From Sulfuricurvum sp. 17-40-25 (GTDB lineage Bacteria; Campylobacterota; Campylobacteria; Campylobacterales; Sulfurimonadaceae), in assembly GCA_002282015.1 (NCBI GenBank), contig NCIJ01000001.1, forward strand, positions 310,001 to 374,000: a DNA stretch of 64,000 nucleotides, read 5' to 3'. The notes below the pieces were generated by a model that saw only the letters and a program-made list of their open reading frames with translations, did no database searches and had not been told where the DNA came from. Positions within the stretch are counted from its first letter, which is position 1. Every line of letters begins with the position of its first letter. Positions 17,353 through 30,173 of this stretch are shown here, piece after piece. Made by a program: the position numbers and the translations under genes.

Positions 17353-18111
17353 TTATTCCTTTGCGGTCAATATAATCTCAAATACAGCTTCTTGCCCTTG
17401 TGGATGGGGAGGAAGCCCTACTTGGCGTAATCGTTCTTTAAGCCAATCAACTTCAGCATTAAAAACTGCACTACCTGAGTATGATATCACACGATAAGCC
17501 AACAAACGGCCATCAGGGCTTAAGCTAATACGCACTCGGGCAGCATACCCTTCAGTCCCACTTGCAGGATGAAAGTTAGCATATATGATTCCCTGTATCT
17601 TGGCATTGTATTCATTTACTGCGGGTCCACTGGATGGTGCCATCATCTTGACACCAGATTTAGCCAGATCAAGTGTTTTGACTTTATCAAAAATCTTTGA
17701 ATCACGATTGCTTTCTAGTACTTTTCTTTCTAATGCATTTAACTCTGAAAGCTGTCGAGTATTATCGGGTGTTTTTGGCTTAGTTTTACTTACTTTTACG
17801 GTTGCGAATAAATCATTAATTTCAGGTACAACTGGCTTGACTTCATTCTCTTCAGGTGGGGTTTCATCCAGAGTTTTTGGTTCAATCACTGGTTCCGCTG
17901 CTGATGGCTCACTGCGCACAGAGGCTTTTGTAGAAACGAAAGAAGGTTTATCCTCTAATGAGATCGATATGACATCACTTTTAGTCATCGCAAACGCATC
18001 AGGCTTGGTAGTATTTAAAACTCCACTAACAAAAAAGGAAAAGATTAACACCAAGATAAAAAAAGTGATCAAACCACTTTGAAGAAAGAATCGCTGATAA
18101 TGTAAATTCAT
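17353..18111 (-). CDS. TolA/TonB-like energy transducer
   Basis: The protein (252 residues from the ATG at 18111; a TTG at 18150, overlapping the tolR stop, is possible) has one membrane helix near the start (about 12-33), a Pro/Glu/Lys-rich periplasmic span (about 75-130), and a TonB-type C-terminal domain (RVRISLSPDGRLLAYRVISY, then VFNAEVDWLKERLRQVGLPP). It takes the place of TolA, joining the TolQR proton channel to TolB and Pal. The ribosome site is weak for both starts. Confidence 0.82.
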   Translation of the reverse strand: MNLHYQRFFLQSGLITFFILVLIFSFFVSGVLNTTKPDAFAMTKSDVISISLEDKPSFVSTKASVRSEPSAAEPVIEPKTLDETPPEENEVKPVVPEINDLFATVKVSKTKPKTPDNTRQLSELNALERKVLESNRDSKIFDKVKTLDLAKSGVKMMAPSSGPAVNEYNAKIQGIIYANFHPASGTEGYAARVRISLSPDGRLLAYRVISYSGSAVFNAEVDWLKERLRQVGLPPHPQGQEAVFEIILTAKE

Positions 18112-18146
18112 GTAAAAAATATTCTTGTAATAATTTTTAGATGAAT

Positions 18147-18542
18147 TCAACCGCTGGTTGCGAGTGAAATATTGGTCAAACCTGAACGCTTTACTGCACT
18201 CATCACATTCATAACATCACCATAGTCCAGCTTATGATCCGCACTGATACGAACAACTGTCTCGGGAGAAAAATCATTGGCAAATAATCTAAAATTGTCA
18301 CTAAACGTCAAATAATCAAAGGTTTGATTATTAACCTTTATTTCTTTAGCATCATTAATGAGAATCTCAATTTTCTTCTTCTCTTTTACTTCTGTTTGAG
18401 CTGAACCTTTTGGAAGATTGATCAACTCTTCATAAATGATATTGGGCGATATGACCATTAATATAGCTAGTAAAACCAACATCACATCCACAAGTGGTGT
18501 AATATTGAGTTCCGGTTTATCGTCCCAATCATACATAATCAA
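18147..18542 (-). CDS. tolR: TolR/ExbD-type proton channel subunit
   Basis: The 131-residue protein has the LNITPLVDVMLVLLAILMV membrane helix with the essential Asp, followed by a periplasmic domain (KKKIEILINDAKEIKVNNQ). It works with TolQ to turn proton flow into movement of the TolA-like protein. The start overlaps the tolQ stop by four bases. Confidence 0.9.
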   Translation of the reverse strand: MIMYDWDDKPELNITPLVDVMLVLLAILMVISPNIIYEELINLPKGSAQTEVKEKKKIEILINDAKEIKVNNQTFDYLTFSDNFRLFANDFSPETVVRISADHKLDYGDVMNVMSAVKRSGLTNISLATSG

Positions 18543-19105
18543 TCAGCTTTAGAAAGCAAAGAGTCACTTTGCATACGAATAAGACCTACAACTTCAAACG
18601 ATTGACGTTTTAATATTTGATGATAACTATAAGCAAATATAGCTACAAATATCCCAGAAGCTGTTGCAACAAGTGCATCCGAAACGCCTGCAGCGATTAT
18701 ACTCATCGTACCGCTTGCTTGACCAATGTTGCTAAACGTATCTAAAATAGAAACAACCGTTCCAAAAAGACCAATAAACGGTGTTGTTGATGCAACCACT
18801 GATAGTATGGTTAACCCTTTTGTTGCCTCTTTAGTAGCCGCAAATTGTGCCAAATCAAACAATGCTTTTGAGTTATTCGAATCAGATTTTAAAAATGGTG
18901 CGAGGAATGCATAATCATTAAGACGTTGTGAACCCATTAAAAGAGATTCTAATGTCTCATTTTCTTGTGATATCCACTGGTTTAACGCCAACCATCGATA
19001 AAAGAAAACCCAATTGATAATGATGAGATAGGCGAAAAGAACCAATAACACGCCAAGTGTTACTGGATGACTTTTGTCTATAAAATTTGAAAGAGACTCA
19101 AACAT
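18539..19105 (-). CDS. tolQ: TolQ/ExbB-type proton channel subunit
   Basis: The 188-residue MotA/TolQ/ExbB protein has three membrane helices. The signature is TTPFIGLFGTVVSILDTFSNIG followed by GVSDALVATASGIFVAIFAY, split here only for reading. It is five bases from atpC, so the Tol genes seem to be cotranscribed with ATP synthase. This links the proton-driven envelope machine to the energy operon, as in other Campylobacterota. Confidence 0.9.
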   Translation of the reverse strand: MFESLSNFIDKSHPVTLGVLLVLFAYLIIINWVFFYRWLALNQWISQENETLESLLMGSQRLNDYAFLAPFLKSDSNNSKALFDLAQFAATKEATKGLTILSVVASTTPFIGLFGTVVSILDTFSNIGQASGTMSIIAAGVSDALVATASGIFVAIFAYSYHQILKRQSFEVVGLIRMQSDSLLSKAD

Positions 19106-19110
19106 CGCAG

Positions 19111-19518
19111 TTAGAGCATATGTGAGTGATTTTGATGATGTGCCGCTGACTCAATTCTCGCTGAAACAGAGGCAATTAATGGACTTGAATCTGCAACACT
19201 TGCGATAAGTTCTTTTGCTTCATCAAGAGCTTTTGCAACTTCACTTTCACTGTCACCACGGATAGCGACAGCACCGTCAACTAGAACCGTTACCAAATTA
19301 TTAGCAATTTGTACAACACCCCAGTTTACGACGATTGATTCTTTTTTACCATTCTCTTTAATGATATCAACAACACCCGCTTGTAGTAGTGTTGTTAATC
19401 CCACGTGCTCAGGTAGAACACCAAATTCACCCTCTTCACCAGGGACTGTTACACTTTTAACAGCACCGTTGAAAATTGGTCCACTTGGTGTTAGCACTTC
19501 TAATTCTAGAGTATGCAC
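19111..19518 (-). CDS. atpC: ATP synthase epsilon subunit
   Basis: The 135-residue protein has the epsilon beta-sandwich signature (LEVLTPSGPIF, VTVPGEEGEFGVLPEHVGL) and a C-terminal two-helix region (SEVAKALDEAKELIA) ending in a short His-rich tail. It is the regulatory foot of the F1 central stalk. It is the last atp gene, 26 bases after atpD. Confidence 0.94.
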   Translation of the reverse strand: MHTLELEVLTPSGPIFNGAVKSVTVPGEEGEFGVLPEHVGLTTLLQAGVVDIIKENGKKESIVVNWGVVQIANNLVTVLVDGAVAIRGDSESEVAKALDEAKELIASVADSSPLIASVSARIESAAHHQNHSHML

Positions 19519-19544
19519 TATCTATCCTTTAGGATGAAAAGCAA

Positions 19545-21847
<2,303 letters not shown>

Positions 21848-21856
21848 TAAAGATCC

Positions 21857-23374
21857 TTATTGCGCAACGAAAGTAGTTTTAAACTCTTCGAGCGCTTTTT
21901 TCATTGTTGCCATAGTATCGTCATCGATTTTTGATGATGCACGGATGCTTTCAAAAATCTGTGGATAGCTAGCTTCAATAAATGGATATAAATCTGATTC
22001 AAATTTAACAACAGCGGATGCTGGAAGACTATCAAGATAGCCTTCGTTACCTGCAAAAATGATCAATGCTTGTTTTTCAACAGCAAGTGGAGAATATGGA
22101 GGCTGTTTCAATACTTCAACCATACGCTGACCACGCTCAAGCTGCTTGCGGCTTACTTCGTCCAAATCAGAAGCAAACTGTGCAAACGCTTGAAGTTCAC
22201 GATATTGTGCAAGGTCAAGACGCAATGTTCCAGCCACTTGTTTAGTAGCTTTGATTTGAGCAGCACCACCAACACGAGAAACCGAAAGACCAACGTTAAT
22301 CGCAGGACGAACACCTGCATTAAACAAGTCAGTCTCCAAGAAGATTTGACCATCAGTAATAGAAATAACGTTTGTTGGGATATACGCCGCAACGTCACCC
22401 GCTTGAGTTTCGATGATTGGAAGAGCAGTCAAAGAACCGTTACCCAACTCATCACTCAACTTAGCAGCACGCTCTAACAAACGAGAGTGGATGTAAAAAA
22501 CATCCCCTGGATATGCTTCACGGCCCGGAGGACGACGAAGGATCAATGACATCTCACGGTATGCAACTGCATGCTTGGAAAGATCATCATAAACGATCAA
22601 ACCATGACGAGCTGAATCACGGAAATATTCCGCCATTGTTACACCCGTATATGGAGCCAAAAATTGTAGTGCAGCAGCTTCTGAAGCTGAAGAAGAAACA
22701 ACGATAGTATATTCCATCGCGCCGCTCTCTTCAAGACGACGAATAACGTTTGCAACGGTTGATTCTTTTTGTCCGATAGCAACATAGATACAAACTACGC
22801 CGTTACCTTTTTGGTTCATGATAGCATCAAGAGCGATCGTTGTTTTACCTGTTTGACGGTCACCGATGATCAACTCACGTTGACCACGTCCGATTGGGAC
22901 AAGTGCGTCAATTGATTTAATACCAGTTGCCATTGGCTCATGAACTGATTTACGAGCCATGATACCAGGTGCTTTTTCTTCTACAAAACGAGATTCTGTA
23001 GATTCGATTGGACCTTTTCCATCGATTGGCTCACCAAGTGCATTTACAACACGACCAAGAAGAGCATCACCAACAGGAACTTTCAACAAACGTCCAAGAC
23101 GTTTTACAGACATTCCCTCACGAAGTTCAACTCCCTTACCAAGAATAACAACACCAACAGCGCTTTCTTCAAGGTTCATAACAAGACCGCGAGTCCCGTC
23201 TTCAAATTCAACCATTTCTCCAGCCATAACATTATTAAGGCCGTAAACTTGCGCAACGCCATCTCCATATGAGACGATTTTACCGGTTTCGTTAATATCT
23301 ACATTAAGCTCAAAGTTACCAATTCTTTCTTTAATAATCGAACTTACTTCATCTACTTGTACTTTTGCTACCAC
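21857..23374 (-). CDS. atpA: ATP synthase alpha subunit
   Basis: The 505-residue nucleotide-binding F1 subunit has Walker [16 protein letters not shown], the arginine-finger region ([12 protein letters not shown]) and the N-terminal beta-barrel ([10 protein letters not shown]). It alternates with beta in the F1 hexamer. The spacing to atpH is 20 bases with a GAGGG-type ribosome site. Confidence 0.97.
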   Translation of the reverse strand: MVAKVQVDEVSSIIKERIGNFELNVDINETGKIVSYGDGVAQVYGLNNVMAGEMVEFEDGTRGLVMNLEESAVGVVILGKGVELREGMSVKRLGRLLKVPVGDALLGRVVNALGEPIDGKGPIESTESRFVEEKAPGIMARKSVHEPMATGIKSIDALVPIGRGQRELIIGDRQTGKTTIALDAIMNQKGNGVVCIYVAIGQKESTVANVIRRLEESGAMEYTIVVSSSASEAAALQFLAPYTGVTMAEYFRDSARHGLIVYDDLSKHAVAYREMSLILRRPPGREAYPGDVFYIHSRLLERAAKLSDELGNGSLTALPIIETQAGDVAAYIPTNVISITDGQIFLETDLFNAGVRPAINVGLSVSRVGGAAQIKATKQVAGTLRLDLAQYRELQAFAQFASDLDEVSRKQLERGQRMVEVLKQPPYSPLAVEKQALIIFAGNEGYLDSLPASAVVKFESDLYPFIEASYPQIFESIRASSKIDDDTMATMKKALEEFKTTFVAQ

Positions 23375-23394
23375 TATATCTCCTTTCGTGAGGG

Positions 23395-23931
23395 TTAAAT
23401 TGCTTTTAAAATGTGCTCAACGATCTGAGCATTAAGGCGGCTTTTTGAAAAATCAATTTCAACATTCAGATCATCTACAATAACCCGTATGCCATCACTG
23501 TTTGATGGAACAAACTGTAATGAGATTTTAGCTCCCATTTTCTTTCCTAAATCATTCGCGATTGCATCAATCGAATCTTGTTTGATTTCAGAAATACTGT
23601 AGATACGGCCATTATAAACACGTTTCTTGGAAGCTATTTGACGCTTTAAATCTTTTGAAATTGCTGGTATTAACGATAATCTTCCGTTTTCACCTAATAA
23701 TTTAATCAAGTTATTGATTTCAAGGCTATTAGCACTTTCAATCATACCAAGCACTAAATTTGTTTTAGATGCAACGGTAATATCATTGCTACGCATAACT
23801 TGAAGGAATTTACTGTCATTAAAAGCAGTCGCTAAAACCGTAAACAGTTCTGCTGCATTATCCAATGAAGTTTCATCCAAGACGGTCATCAGAGATTGAA
23901 CATAACGTTTTGCGATCAGTTCTTCCTGCAT
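23395..23931 (-). CDS. atpH: ATP synthase delta subunit
   Basis: The 178-residue OSCP-type subunit starts [16 protein letters not shown] and ends with the typical region [20 protein letters not shown]. It joins the stator stalk to the top of F1. The start directly abuts the atpF stop. Confidence 0.9.
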   Translation of the reverse strand: MQEELIAKRYVQSLMTVLDETSLDNAAELFTVLATAFNDSKFLQVMRSNDITVASKTNLVLGMIESANSLEINNLIKLLGENGRLSLIPAISKDLKRQIASKKRVYNGRIYSISEIKQDSIDAIANDLGKKMGAKISLQFVPSNSDGIRVIVDDLNVEIDFSKSRLNAQIVEHILKAI

Positions 23932-24447
23932 TTAGGCCACCTTCTTTTTCAAAATGTCTGTCATAGCATCTTTACCCATAGCCGTATCACTAGCACGCAT
24001 GACGTCGCCCATTACCTCGGCAACTACTTCGCGTACCATTTTACGTTTTTCAAGATCCATTAACGCATTGTTATGCTTTTGTGCAATCTCAACATCAACT
24101 TCATGTTGTGCCATGATTTTTTCACTTAGGATCTTGCACTCTTTTTTAGTCATTTCACTCAAATCTTGTGCGAAACGATTAGCATCGTCAATCTTGTGCT
24201 CTGCAGCATCTTTCAATCGTTTTGACTCGCGCAAACGCTCTTGAACTTTTTCAAGCTCAGACGCGATTCCTGCACTTCTACCGCCAAAATAATTTTTGAG
24301 CGGCTCTGCCAATAGATAATAAAGAATCCCTGCGAATATAAGAAAGTTAACGGTACGTTGTACAATATCCGTAGAACCCTCATGCACAGCGTCAGATCCA
24401 AACAGATAAGCACTGAGCATTAATACAGTAACCAATAATTTACCCAT
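23932..24447 (-). CDS. atpF: ATP synthase b subunit
   Basis: The 171-residue protein starts with a hydrophobic, signal-like segment (MGKLLVTVLMLSAYLFG), then a second membrane helix (VNFLIFAGILYYLLAEPL) and a long charged coiled coil. This is the stator b chain of the Campylobacterota type, where b carries an extra N-terminal hydrophobic stretch. It pairs with the b' chain encoded just upstream. Confidence 0.88.
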   Translation of the reverse strand: MGKLLVTVLMLSAYLFGSDAVHEGSTDIVQRTVNFLIFAGILYYLLAEPLKNYFGGRSAGIASELEKVQERLRESKRLKDAAEHKIDDANRFAQDLSEMTKKECKILSEKIMAQHEVDVEIAQKHNNALMDLEKRKMVREVVAEVMGDVMRASDTAMGKDAMTDILKKKVA

Positions 24448-24456
24448 ATTATCTCC

Positions 24457-24879
24457 TCAAATCTGATTTAGCTTAGCTGATACAGCAGCTTGGAAAGATG
24501 GAGCTTCTGCATGAAGCGCCTCTTTCAATCGTGAACGTTCTTCAGACATAGCGTCTTCAAACTTAGCATATTCTAGTGCCAGTTCAGCACGTTTTGCCTC
24601 TATCTTGCTGTTTGCCAACGCCTTGGCTTCAGCAACAACTTTTTCTCTTATTACATGCGCTTCTAGTTTAGCATCACTAATAATCTTTTCCGCTTGTGTA
24701 TGAAATGCAGCAATCTCAGCATCATTGTTTCCAACTTGCTCAAGATCTTTTTTAAGATCTGCATCTCTTTTTTCCATATAGTTGAAGAGAGGTTTGTAAA
24801 GTAAACTATTTAGAGCGGCAATAAGGAACAGGAAGACAATCAGTGTGCTGCCTAGCAACATCGGACTTATATCTAACAT
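24457..24879 (-). CDS. atpF': ATP synthase b' subunit
   Basis: The 140-residue protein has one N-terminal membrane helix (LLGSTLIVFLFLIAALNSLL) and a coiled coil with many Ala, Glu and Lys. Together with atpF it forms a b-b' heterodimeric stator. It is the first gene of the atp operon, with a strong AGGAGGTGG ribosome site and a TATAAT promoter just upstream. The membrane subunits a and c are not in this cluster, as in other members of this phylum. Confidence 0.88.
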   Translation of the reverse strand: MLDISPMLLGSTLIVFLFLIAALNSLLYKPLFNYMEKRDADLKKDLEQVGNNDAEIAAFHTQAEKIISDAKLEAHVIREKVVAEAKALANSKIEAKRAELALEYAKFEDAMSEERSRLKEALHAEAPSFQAAVSAKLNQI

Positions 24880-24901
24880 ACCACCTCCTAAAAGTTGCGT
24901 G

Positions 24902-24907
24902 ATTATA
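24902..24907 (-). promoter_or_regulatory. Promoter of the atp-tol operon
   Basis: TTGTATAAT (an extended -10) on the minus strand lies 23-28 bases upstream of the atpF' ATG, so the transcript leader would be very short. The 14-base core, read on the plus strand as CGTGATTATACAAC, occurs again exactly at 30906-30919 upstream of rplU. Confidence 0.55.
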
Positions 24908-24944
24908 CAACTTCTAAATTGAAGGGATAGTTAAATGGTGGGAA

Positions 24945-25793
24945 TTATGAAGAAAGTGTGGCTAAAAATGAGTCAATTTGTTCATTATTTTCAAATTCAA
25001 GGGTTAATTTTGACCCTTTTTTAGCTGTTTTAATACCTAGGTCTGCCAAGTAACTTTGCAATGTGTCAAAATCAAGTGCATTTATTTTAGGATTATGATT
25101 CGTAGGTGCTTGACCTGGAACTTTCATATTTTTAGCCATTTGTTCTACGTCACGTACGCTGAGCTTTTGCCCAATAATGGAATCAATCATCATTGATTGT
25201 TCATTTTCGTCCATTCCTACAACCACTTTTGCATGACCGGCACTTATTTTGCCCTCAATCAAGGCTTTACGCCCTTTGTCACTTAATTGCAGTAAACGTA
25301 AGGTATTGGTAATTTGTGTGCGACTTTTATGAACTGTTCCAGAAAGCTGATCGTGTGTCAACTCATGTATTTCAATCAGTTCTTGATAGGCTTGAGCTAA
25401 ATCAATCGCATTAAGCTCATCACGCTGAATATTTTCAATCAAGGCATGCTGGCGCATTTGTTCATCACTCACGGTGACAATGATGGCTTTAATGGTTTTA
25501 AATTTTGCTAGCTTACTTGCACGTAACCGTCGTTCGCCCGCGATTAATACATAACCATCAAGCGTTTCTTTAACAACGATTGGCTGTAAAAGGCCGTGAG
25601 TTTTTATGGATTCACTAAGTTCTGCAAGCGACTCAGGATCAAAATGTTTACGCGGTTGATAGGGATTAGCACGAACTTCACTAATAGAGATTTCTTCGAA
25701 CCCATTTCGTTTTGGAAGCTCATTATCGTATGCTTCTTCTATTTCACTTAATAATGCGCCTAGACCTCGTCCCAGTGCTGATGCTTTTGCCAT
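24945..25793 (-). CDS. parB: Chromosome partitioning protein ParB
   Basis: The 282-residue protein has the N-terminal CTPase/clamp motifs (EVRANPYQPRKHFD, then HGLLQPIVV and AGERRLRASKLA), a central helix-turn-helix that reads parS (HDQLSGTVHKSRTQITNTLR), and a C-terminal dimerisation region. The GERRLRAS box is intact. It follows parA by 10 bases and precedes the atp promoter. I did not find a convincing parS site in this window. Confidence 0.95.
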   Translation of the reverse strand: MAKASALGRGLGALLSEIEEAYDNELPKRNGFEEISISEVRANPYQPRKHFDPESLAELSESIKTHGLLQPIVVKETLDGYVLIAGERRLRASKLAKFKTIKAIIVTVSDEQMRQHALIENIQRDELNAIDLAQAYQELIEIHELTHDQLSGTVHKSRTQITNTLRLLQLSDKGRKALIEGKISAGHAKVVVGMDENEQSMMIDSIIGQKLSVRDVEQMAKNMKVPGQAPTNHNPKINALDFDTLQSYLADLGIKTAKKGSKLTLEFENNEQIDSFLATLSS

Positions 25794-25802
25794 GTACGAT
25801 CC

Positions 25803-26585
25803 TTAAGCAATAATTGCGTGAGCAAGATCTTGATACGCTAAAGATCCGCTTGATTTTACATCATAAAGAATCGCCGGTTTTCCAAAACTCGGAGACTCTG
25901 CTAATTTGACGTTACGCGGTATTACAATGTATTCATCTGTACGTGACTTAAATAGCTTTGTCTGAAAATGTTGACTCAGATCTGCAAATACTTGGCGTGA
26001 AAGATTATTTTGAGCACTGTACATCGTTGGCAAAAAGCCTTTTATACTCAATTTCGGATTAATCGTTTTACGTACAAGTTTGACTGTATTTAACAGTTGT
26101 GCCAGACCTTCCAGTGCAAAGAACTCACACTGTATCGGGATGATCACAGAATTAGAAGCACTAAGTGCATTAATCGTCATTGGCCCAAGTGCTGGAGGCG
26201 AATCAATGATAATATAATCGTATTCATCTTTTACTTGTGCAATAGCTCGCTTGAGAATTAATTCTCTCCCTTTTGCATTGGCCGCATCATAATATTCTTT
26301 TTCAACTCCGACCAAACCAATGTTAGAGGGTGCAATAAACAATTTCGGAAGTTCTGTTTTTAAAATGATCTCACGCAGTTTTTTAGCACCGATGAGAACA
26401 TGATAAATGTTAAACTCATAGTTGTTACGATGATAGCCCAATGAAGTTGTCGCATTTGCTTGCGGATCAGCATCGATGAGTAGTACTTTTTTTTCAGCAA
26501 CTGCCAAAGAAGCAGCTAGGTTTACAGCAGTTGTTGTTTTACCAACACCACCTTTTTGGTTTGCAATAACTATTACTTCGCTCAT
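25803..26585 (-). CDS. parA: Chromosome partitioning ATPase ParA
   Basis: The 260-residue ATPase has the deviant Walker [17 protein letters not shown] near residue 10, Walker A' [13 protein letters not shown] and Walker [14 protein letters not shown]. With ParB it segregates the chromosome origin. The ATG overlaps the birA stop by four bases. Confidence 0.96.
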   Translation of the reverse strand: MSEVIVIANQKGGVGKTTTAVNLAASLAVAEKKVLLIDADPQANATTSLGYHRNNYEFNIYHVLIGAKKLREIILKTELPKLFIAPSNIGLVGVEKEYYDAANAKGRELILKRAIAQVKDEYDYIIIDSPPALGPMTINALSASNSVIIPIQCEFFALEGLAQLLNTVKLVRKTINPKLSIKGFLPTMYSAQNNLSRQVFADLSQHFQTKLFKSRTDEYIVIPRNVKLAESPSFGKPAILYDVKSSGSLAYQDLAHAIIA

Positions 26586-27235
26586 CGTAAACTAAATATC
26601 CTTTGCCCATTGCATTCAAGGGAACCATCTTCTAACAAGATGGCATCTTTTAATCCAAAAATAGTTTCTTCCACATGCGTTGTGAAAGATTTACTTCTAC
26701 TGAATTCTAACTCGAACTTACTAAAAATCTGCTTCCATGTTGGAAACTTTTTTAGTTCTCTAACATAATTATTTGTTAATTCTTGCGCGGTAATCATAAT
26801 ATCCATTTTTGAAAAATTTTCAGGTGCATTGGAGAGGTTCATTCCGATCCCACACACAAGAGATTCACCCACTAAATTTGTAATCACGCCACCCATTTTT
26901 TGCTGACCAAGGTAAAAATCATTAGGCCATTTTAACCACGCATTTGAACCTAAAGACGTTAAGACTTCTTTCATAATAAAAGCAAAATAAATTGATGAGG
27001 ATTCGAGTTTTAAATCATTTGGCAACTGTGATCGATGAATAGCAACGGATATAAAAAGATTACCTGCATTGGAGATCCATGTATTACCACGACTCCCTTT
27101 ACCATCAGTCTGCAAAGAAGCTCCTACACAAACAGGAGCCTTTAACGTATCTGCTTTTAGCGCTTGGATTAAATACGCTTGCGTTGACTCTAGTTCATCA
27201 AACCAGTATATTTCCACACCCAAGTCGCTTTCCAT
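26582..27235 (-). CDS. birA: Biotin--[acetyl-CoA carboxylase] ligase BirA
   Basis: The 217-residue enzyme attaches biotin to acetyl-CoA carboxylase. It shows the biotin-AMP loop [29 protein letters not shown] and ISVAIHRS. It lacks the N-terminal DNA-binding domain, so it is a ligase only and not a repressor. The chosen ATG lies 38 bases inside fmt; a GTG six codons later (27217) is an alternative. Confidence 0.9.
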   Translation of the reverse strand: MESDLGVEIYWFDELESTQAYLIQALKADTLKAPVCVGASLQTDGKGSRGNTWISNAGNLFISVAIHRSQLPNDLKLESSSIYFAFIMKEVLTSLGSNAWLKWPNDFYLGQQKMGGVITNLVGESLVCGIGMNLSNAPENFSKMDIMITAQELTNNYVRELKKFPTWKQIFSKFELEFSRSKSFTTHVEETIFGLKDAILLEDGSLECNGQRIFSLR

Positions 27236-28109
27236 TTAAATATGCTATCGCTGAAGTTTCCTGTTTTGAGGGAGCTTGAAGTATGGTCAACAACAATGAT
27301 CCTTGAGTGCATTGGACAATAATACCATCAGCCTTGATAGAGAGGATTTCACCCGCTTTTCCACGACTCTTATCCTCTACCAATCTCATTTCTTTGAGTT
27401 TGAGTCCGGACTCCAAATAAATACCCGGCCATGGTGTAAATGCACGGTATTTATTGTAAATCTCACCCGCATTTTCAAACGCTATCAATCCATTTAGTTT
27501 AGATATCTTACTGCAATGCGTTGCTAGTGCATCATTTTGAGGAGCCACCGTTTTTCGATCCCAATTATGAATCACATCAACGGTTAATTCGCAAGCGATT
27601 TTAGTCAGTGAGGCATATAATGTTTCTACCATTTCATCAGGGGAAATATCAACGGTTGAAATTTTGATGATCGCCCCGGTATCAAGCCCTATATCCATCC
27701 ACATTGCCGTAACACCGCTTTGGGTGTCATTGTGCAATAAACTTTGCTGAATCGGACTGGCTCCACGATATTGAGGAAGAATGGATGCGTGTAGATTGAC
27801 ACAAGGAGCATGATCTAAAATGGCTTTTGGCAAAATCTGACCGTATGCTGCAACTATAATCATATCACACTCAATGGTGAGCAATTCATCAACTACTGCT
27901 GTATCTCTAAGTTTTGTTGGTTGAAAGACAGGGATATGTGATACTTCTGCTAAAACCTTTACCACAGGAGGGGTCATAATCGCTTTACGACCCACCGGTT
28001 TATCGGGTTGAGTGTAAACAGCCACCACTTCAATATCATCGACATCTATCAATGTTCTTAAAATATCTGCCGCATAATCGGGTGTACCCATAAAGATAAT
28101 ACGGGTCAT
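27198..28109 (-). CDS. fmt: Methionyl-tRNA formyltransferase
   Basis: The 303-residue enzyme formylates the initiator Met-tRNA. It has the start IIFMGTPDYAADIL, the catalytic region NLHASILPQYRGASPIQ and the GVTAMWMDIGLDTGAI segment, followed by the C-terminal OB-like domain (FTPWPGIYLES). It abuts proB with no gap and overlaps birA. Confidence 0.95.
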   Translation of the reverse strand: MTRIIFMGTPDYAADILRTLIDVDDIEVVAVYTQPDKPVGRKAIMTPPVVKVLAEVSHIPVFQPTKLRDTAVVDELLTIECDMIIVAAYGQILPKAILDHAPCVNLHASILPQYRGASPIQQSLLHNDTQSGVTAMWMDIGLDTGAIIKISTVDISPDEMVETLYASLTKIACELTVDVIHNWDRKTVAPQNDALATHCSKISKLNGLIAFENAGEIYNKYRAFTPWPGIYLESGLKLKEMRLVEDKSRGKAGEILSIKADGIIVQCTQGSLLLTILQAPSKQETSAIAYLNGKRLGCGNILV

Positions 28110-28877
28110 TTAAAGTGTGTTCGCTTTAAAGAGGCTTCCGCCAGTATGAACATCATCTAAAAGAAACGATTTCGCATCCGTTAGATCAAAACCGCTTGCT
28201 AAAAACATTGCTTTGCCGCGTTTGAGTAAAAAATCTGCTGCTTTTAGCTTGGTGACGATCCCACCCGTTGCAAAGTTATGATTTGGTGTCACCTCACGCG
28301 AAAGTTCATCAGGTTCAATGGCTGTAATGCGTGAACGCACTTTTGCATCTTCATGCGCACGAGGGTCTTTGTCGTAATACGCATCAATGTCTGAAAGTAT
28401 GATCAACAAATCCGCATCAAAATGATACGCTGCATACGCAGAAAGCTGATCATTATCTCCTAAAACCAATTCTTCCGTAGCAGTCGCATCGTTTTCATTG
28501 ATAATCGGTACGACATTGTTTTGCAACAATGTCTCAATAGTGTCTTTTGCTTTTTGTGACTCTTCTTGAGTATTAAAGTTAGCAGCAGTGACCAAAATCT
28601 GAGAAGGGATTATGTTGTGATGTTCAAACATCTTTTTATACTTGTTCATCAAGATCGGCTGTCCTATGGACGCTAACGCTTGTTTATTCGCAAGTATTTT
28701 TTTATCGAGTTTAAGTTCCGTATAGCCAGCAGCAACCGCTCCTGAAGATACGAGTATCACTTCATAACGGGATTTTAATTCGGCGATAAAATCGACTAGA
28801 TTGTTCATCCGTTCCTTGGCAATACGGTTTTGTTCGCTTAAAACGGCACTGCCGACTTTTACCACCAACCGTTTCAT
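28110..28877 (-). CDS. proB: Glutamate 5-kinase (short form without PUA domain)
   Basis: The 255-residue kinase catalyses the first step of proline synthesis. Motifs are [36 protein letters not shown] and [11 protein letters not shown]. The protein ends after the amino acid kinase fold, so the C-terminal PUA domain of the longer E. coli enzyme is absent. The ATG overlaps the obgE stop by one base. Confidence 0.93.
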   Translation of the reverse strand: MKRLVVKVGSAVLSEQNRIAKERMNNLVDFIAELKSRYEVILVSSGAVAAGYTELKLDKKILANKQALASIGQPILMNKYKKMFEHHNIIPSQILVTAANFNTQEESQKAKDTIETLLQNNVVPIINENDATATEELVLGDNDQLSAYAAYHFDADLLIILSDIDAYYDKDPRAHEDAKVRSRITAIEPDELSREVTPNHNFATGGIVTKLKAADFLLKRGKAMFLASGFDLTDAKSFLLDDVHTGGSLFKANTL

Positions 28878-29971
28878 TAACGCTCGATTTGTACCATATG
28901 GTAAAGAGCATAGGTGAGAGGTTTAATGTTCAAGTTAATCGCTGAAGATATCGGTACCACAAAAAATGGCAATGAAGAGTCACGGAAACCTATATCAAAG
29001 TTCTCTTGCTCAAATACCGGATACTCTTCACTAAATCCAAAACGGCTTTTTTTAACAGGATTAAGATTAAGCAACTTTAAAAAGGCATTACTTTTTTCAA
29101 CTGCTTCTTCAGGGCTCATTGCATCCGCACGGGTCAATGCGATAGCGTAGTTGCGCTCTGACAATAGAGGTGAAAATTTTGCCAGCTCTTCTTTAAGTGT
29201 TTCATACTGATGTTGCAACTCATGATATGAAGCCAAGTCAATCATGAAAAGCAATGTTTTGGTTCGTTCAATGTGGCGTAAGAACTTGAGACCAAGACCT
29301 TTTCCCTCAGATGCCCCGCCGATAATCCCAGGAATGTCTGCCATGATATACGAATCAAACTCACCGATATTGATCTGACCTAATTTTGGTGTCAATGTCG
29401 TAAATTCATAGTTTGCTACTTCTGGACGCGCATTCGATACCGTAGAGATAAGTGTTGATTTTCCAACGTTTGGAAATCCTACCAATCCTACGTCTGCAAT
29501 AAGCTTTAGATCCAATCGGACAATACGCGTTGTCTCAGGTTCACCTGGTTGTGCATACATCGGTCTTTGATTGATGGATGATTTAAAGTGAACGTTTCCA
29601 AGACCACCACGACCACCAGTCAAAAATAGTACTTCTTGACCATTGGTTAATAAATCAAGAAGTACTTCACCCGTTTCAACATCCACCACTTGTGTTCCAG
29701 GTGGAACAACAATGGTCAGTCTTTTACCGGATTTCCCGTACATGTTCGATCCTGAACCCGGTTGACCTTTATCTGCTTTGAGTGTTTTATTCCCTTGGAA
29801 ATTGGCCAATGTATGGGTATTATTATCTACTTTGAAATAAACATCCCCACCTTTACCGCCATCACCACCGTCTGGCCCACCTTGCAAGACAAATTTTTCC
29901 CGTCTAAACGCGACACAACCTGCTCCACCTTTACCCGAAGAAACAGTTACTACTACGCTATCGCTAAACAT
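28877..29971 (-). CDS. obgE: Obg-family GTPase ObgE
   Basis: The 364-residue GTPase has the Gly-rich Obg domain ([30 protein letters not shown]), then the G domain with G1 [13 protein letters not shown]3 DIPGIIGG and G4-like LTRAD. It acts in ribosome assembly and stress response. The C-terminal domain is short. It starts the obgE-proB-fmt-birA-parAB run; the region upstream contains hairpins. Confidence 0.95.
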   Translation of the reverse strand: MFSDSVVVTVSSGKGGAGCVAFRREKFVLQGGPDGGDGGKGGDVYFKVDNNTHTLANFQGNKTLKADKGQPGSGSNMYGKSGKRLTIVVPPGTQVVDVETGEVLLDLLTNGQEVLFLTGGRGGLGNVHFKSSINQRPMYAQPGEPETTRIVRLDLKLIADVGLVGFPNVGKSTLISTVSNARPEVANYEFTTLTPKLGQINIGEFDSYIMADIPGIIGGASEGKGLGLKFLRHIERTKTLLFMIDLASYHELQHQYETLKEELAKFSPLLSERNYAIALTRADAMSPEEAVEKSNAFLKLLNLNPVKKSRFGFSEEYPVFEQENFDIGFRDSSLPFFVVPISSAINLNIKPLTYALYHMVQIER

Positions 29972-30066
29972 TCATCATCCTTGTCATTGTTTTGGAACGC
30001 CAAAGGAATAAAATCCCTTTAGCTATGCTGGCCGCCATGGCACTAAAGCAAGCCTCGAACGAGGCT
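29964..30066 (-). other. Structured leader upstream of obgE, with a 24-codon ORF
   Basis: In the roughly 200-base gap between rpmA and obgE the minus strand holds two stem-loops: AGCCTC-N4-GAGGCT (30051-30066) and AAAGGGAT-TTT-ATTCCTTT (about 30002-30020). An ATG at 30038 opens a 24-codon frame (MAASIAKGILFLWRSKTM and on) whose stop overlaps the first codons of obgE. It has no good ribosome site, so coding is doubtful. The hairpins could be a leader that sets obgE expression. Confidence 0.3.
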
Positions 30067-30143
30067 GAAGTTATTGTCTTAACCATACACTTATGATCGA
30101 AAAGTACACTATTAAGAAAATACATTATTGGAAAAACTTGAGA

Positions 30144-30165
30144 AATCGGGCGCAGATGCCCGATT
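30144..30165 (-). terminator. Terminator of the rplU-rpmA operon
   Basis: A perfect 8-base stem (AATCGGGC/GCCCGATT) with a 6-base loop lies 8 bases after the rpmA stop on the minus strand and is followed by T-rich sequence (TTTCTCAAGTTTTT). Confidence 0.75.
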
Positions 30166-30173
30166 GAGGAAAA

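Noticed and set aside
28110-28877. Short ProB as a truncated gene
   Set aside because: The kinase fold is complete and forms without the PUA domain are common in bacteria.
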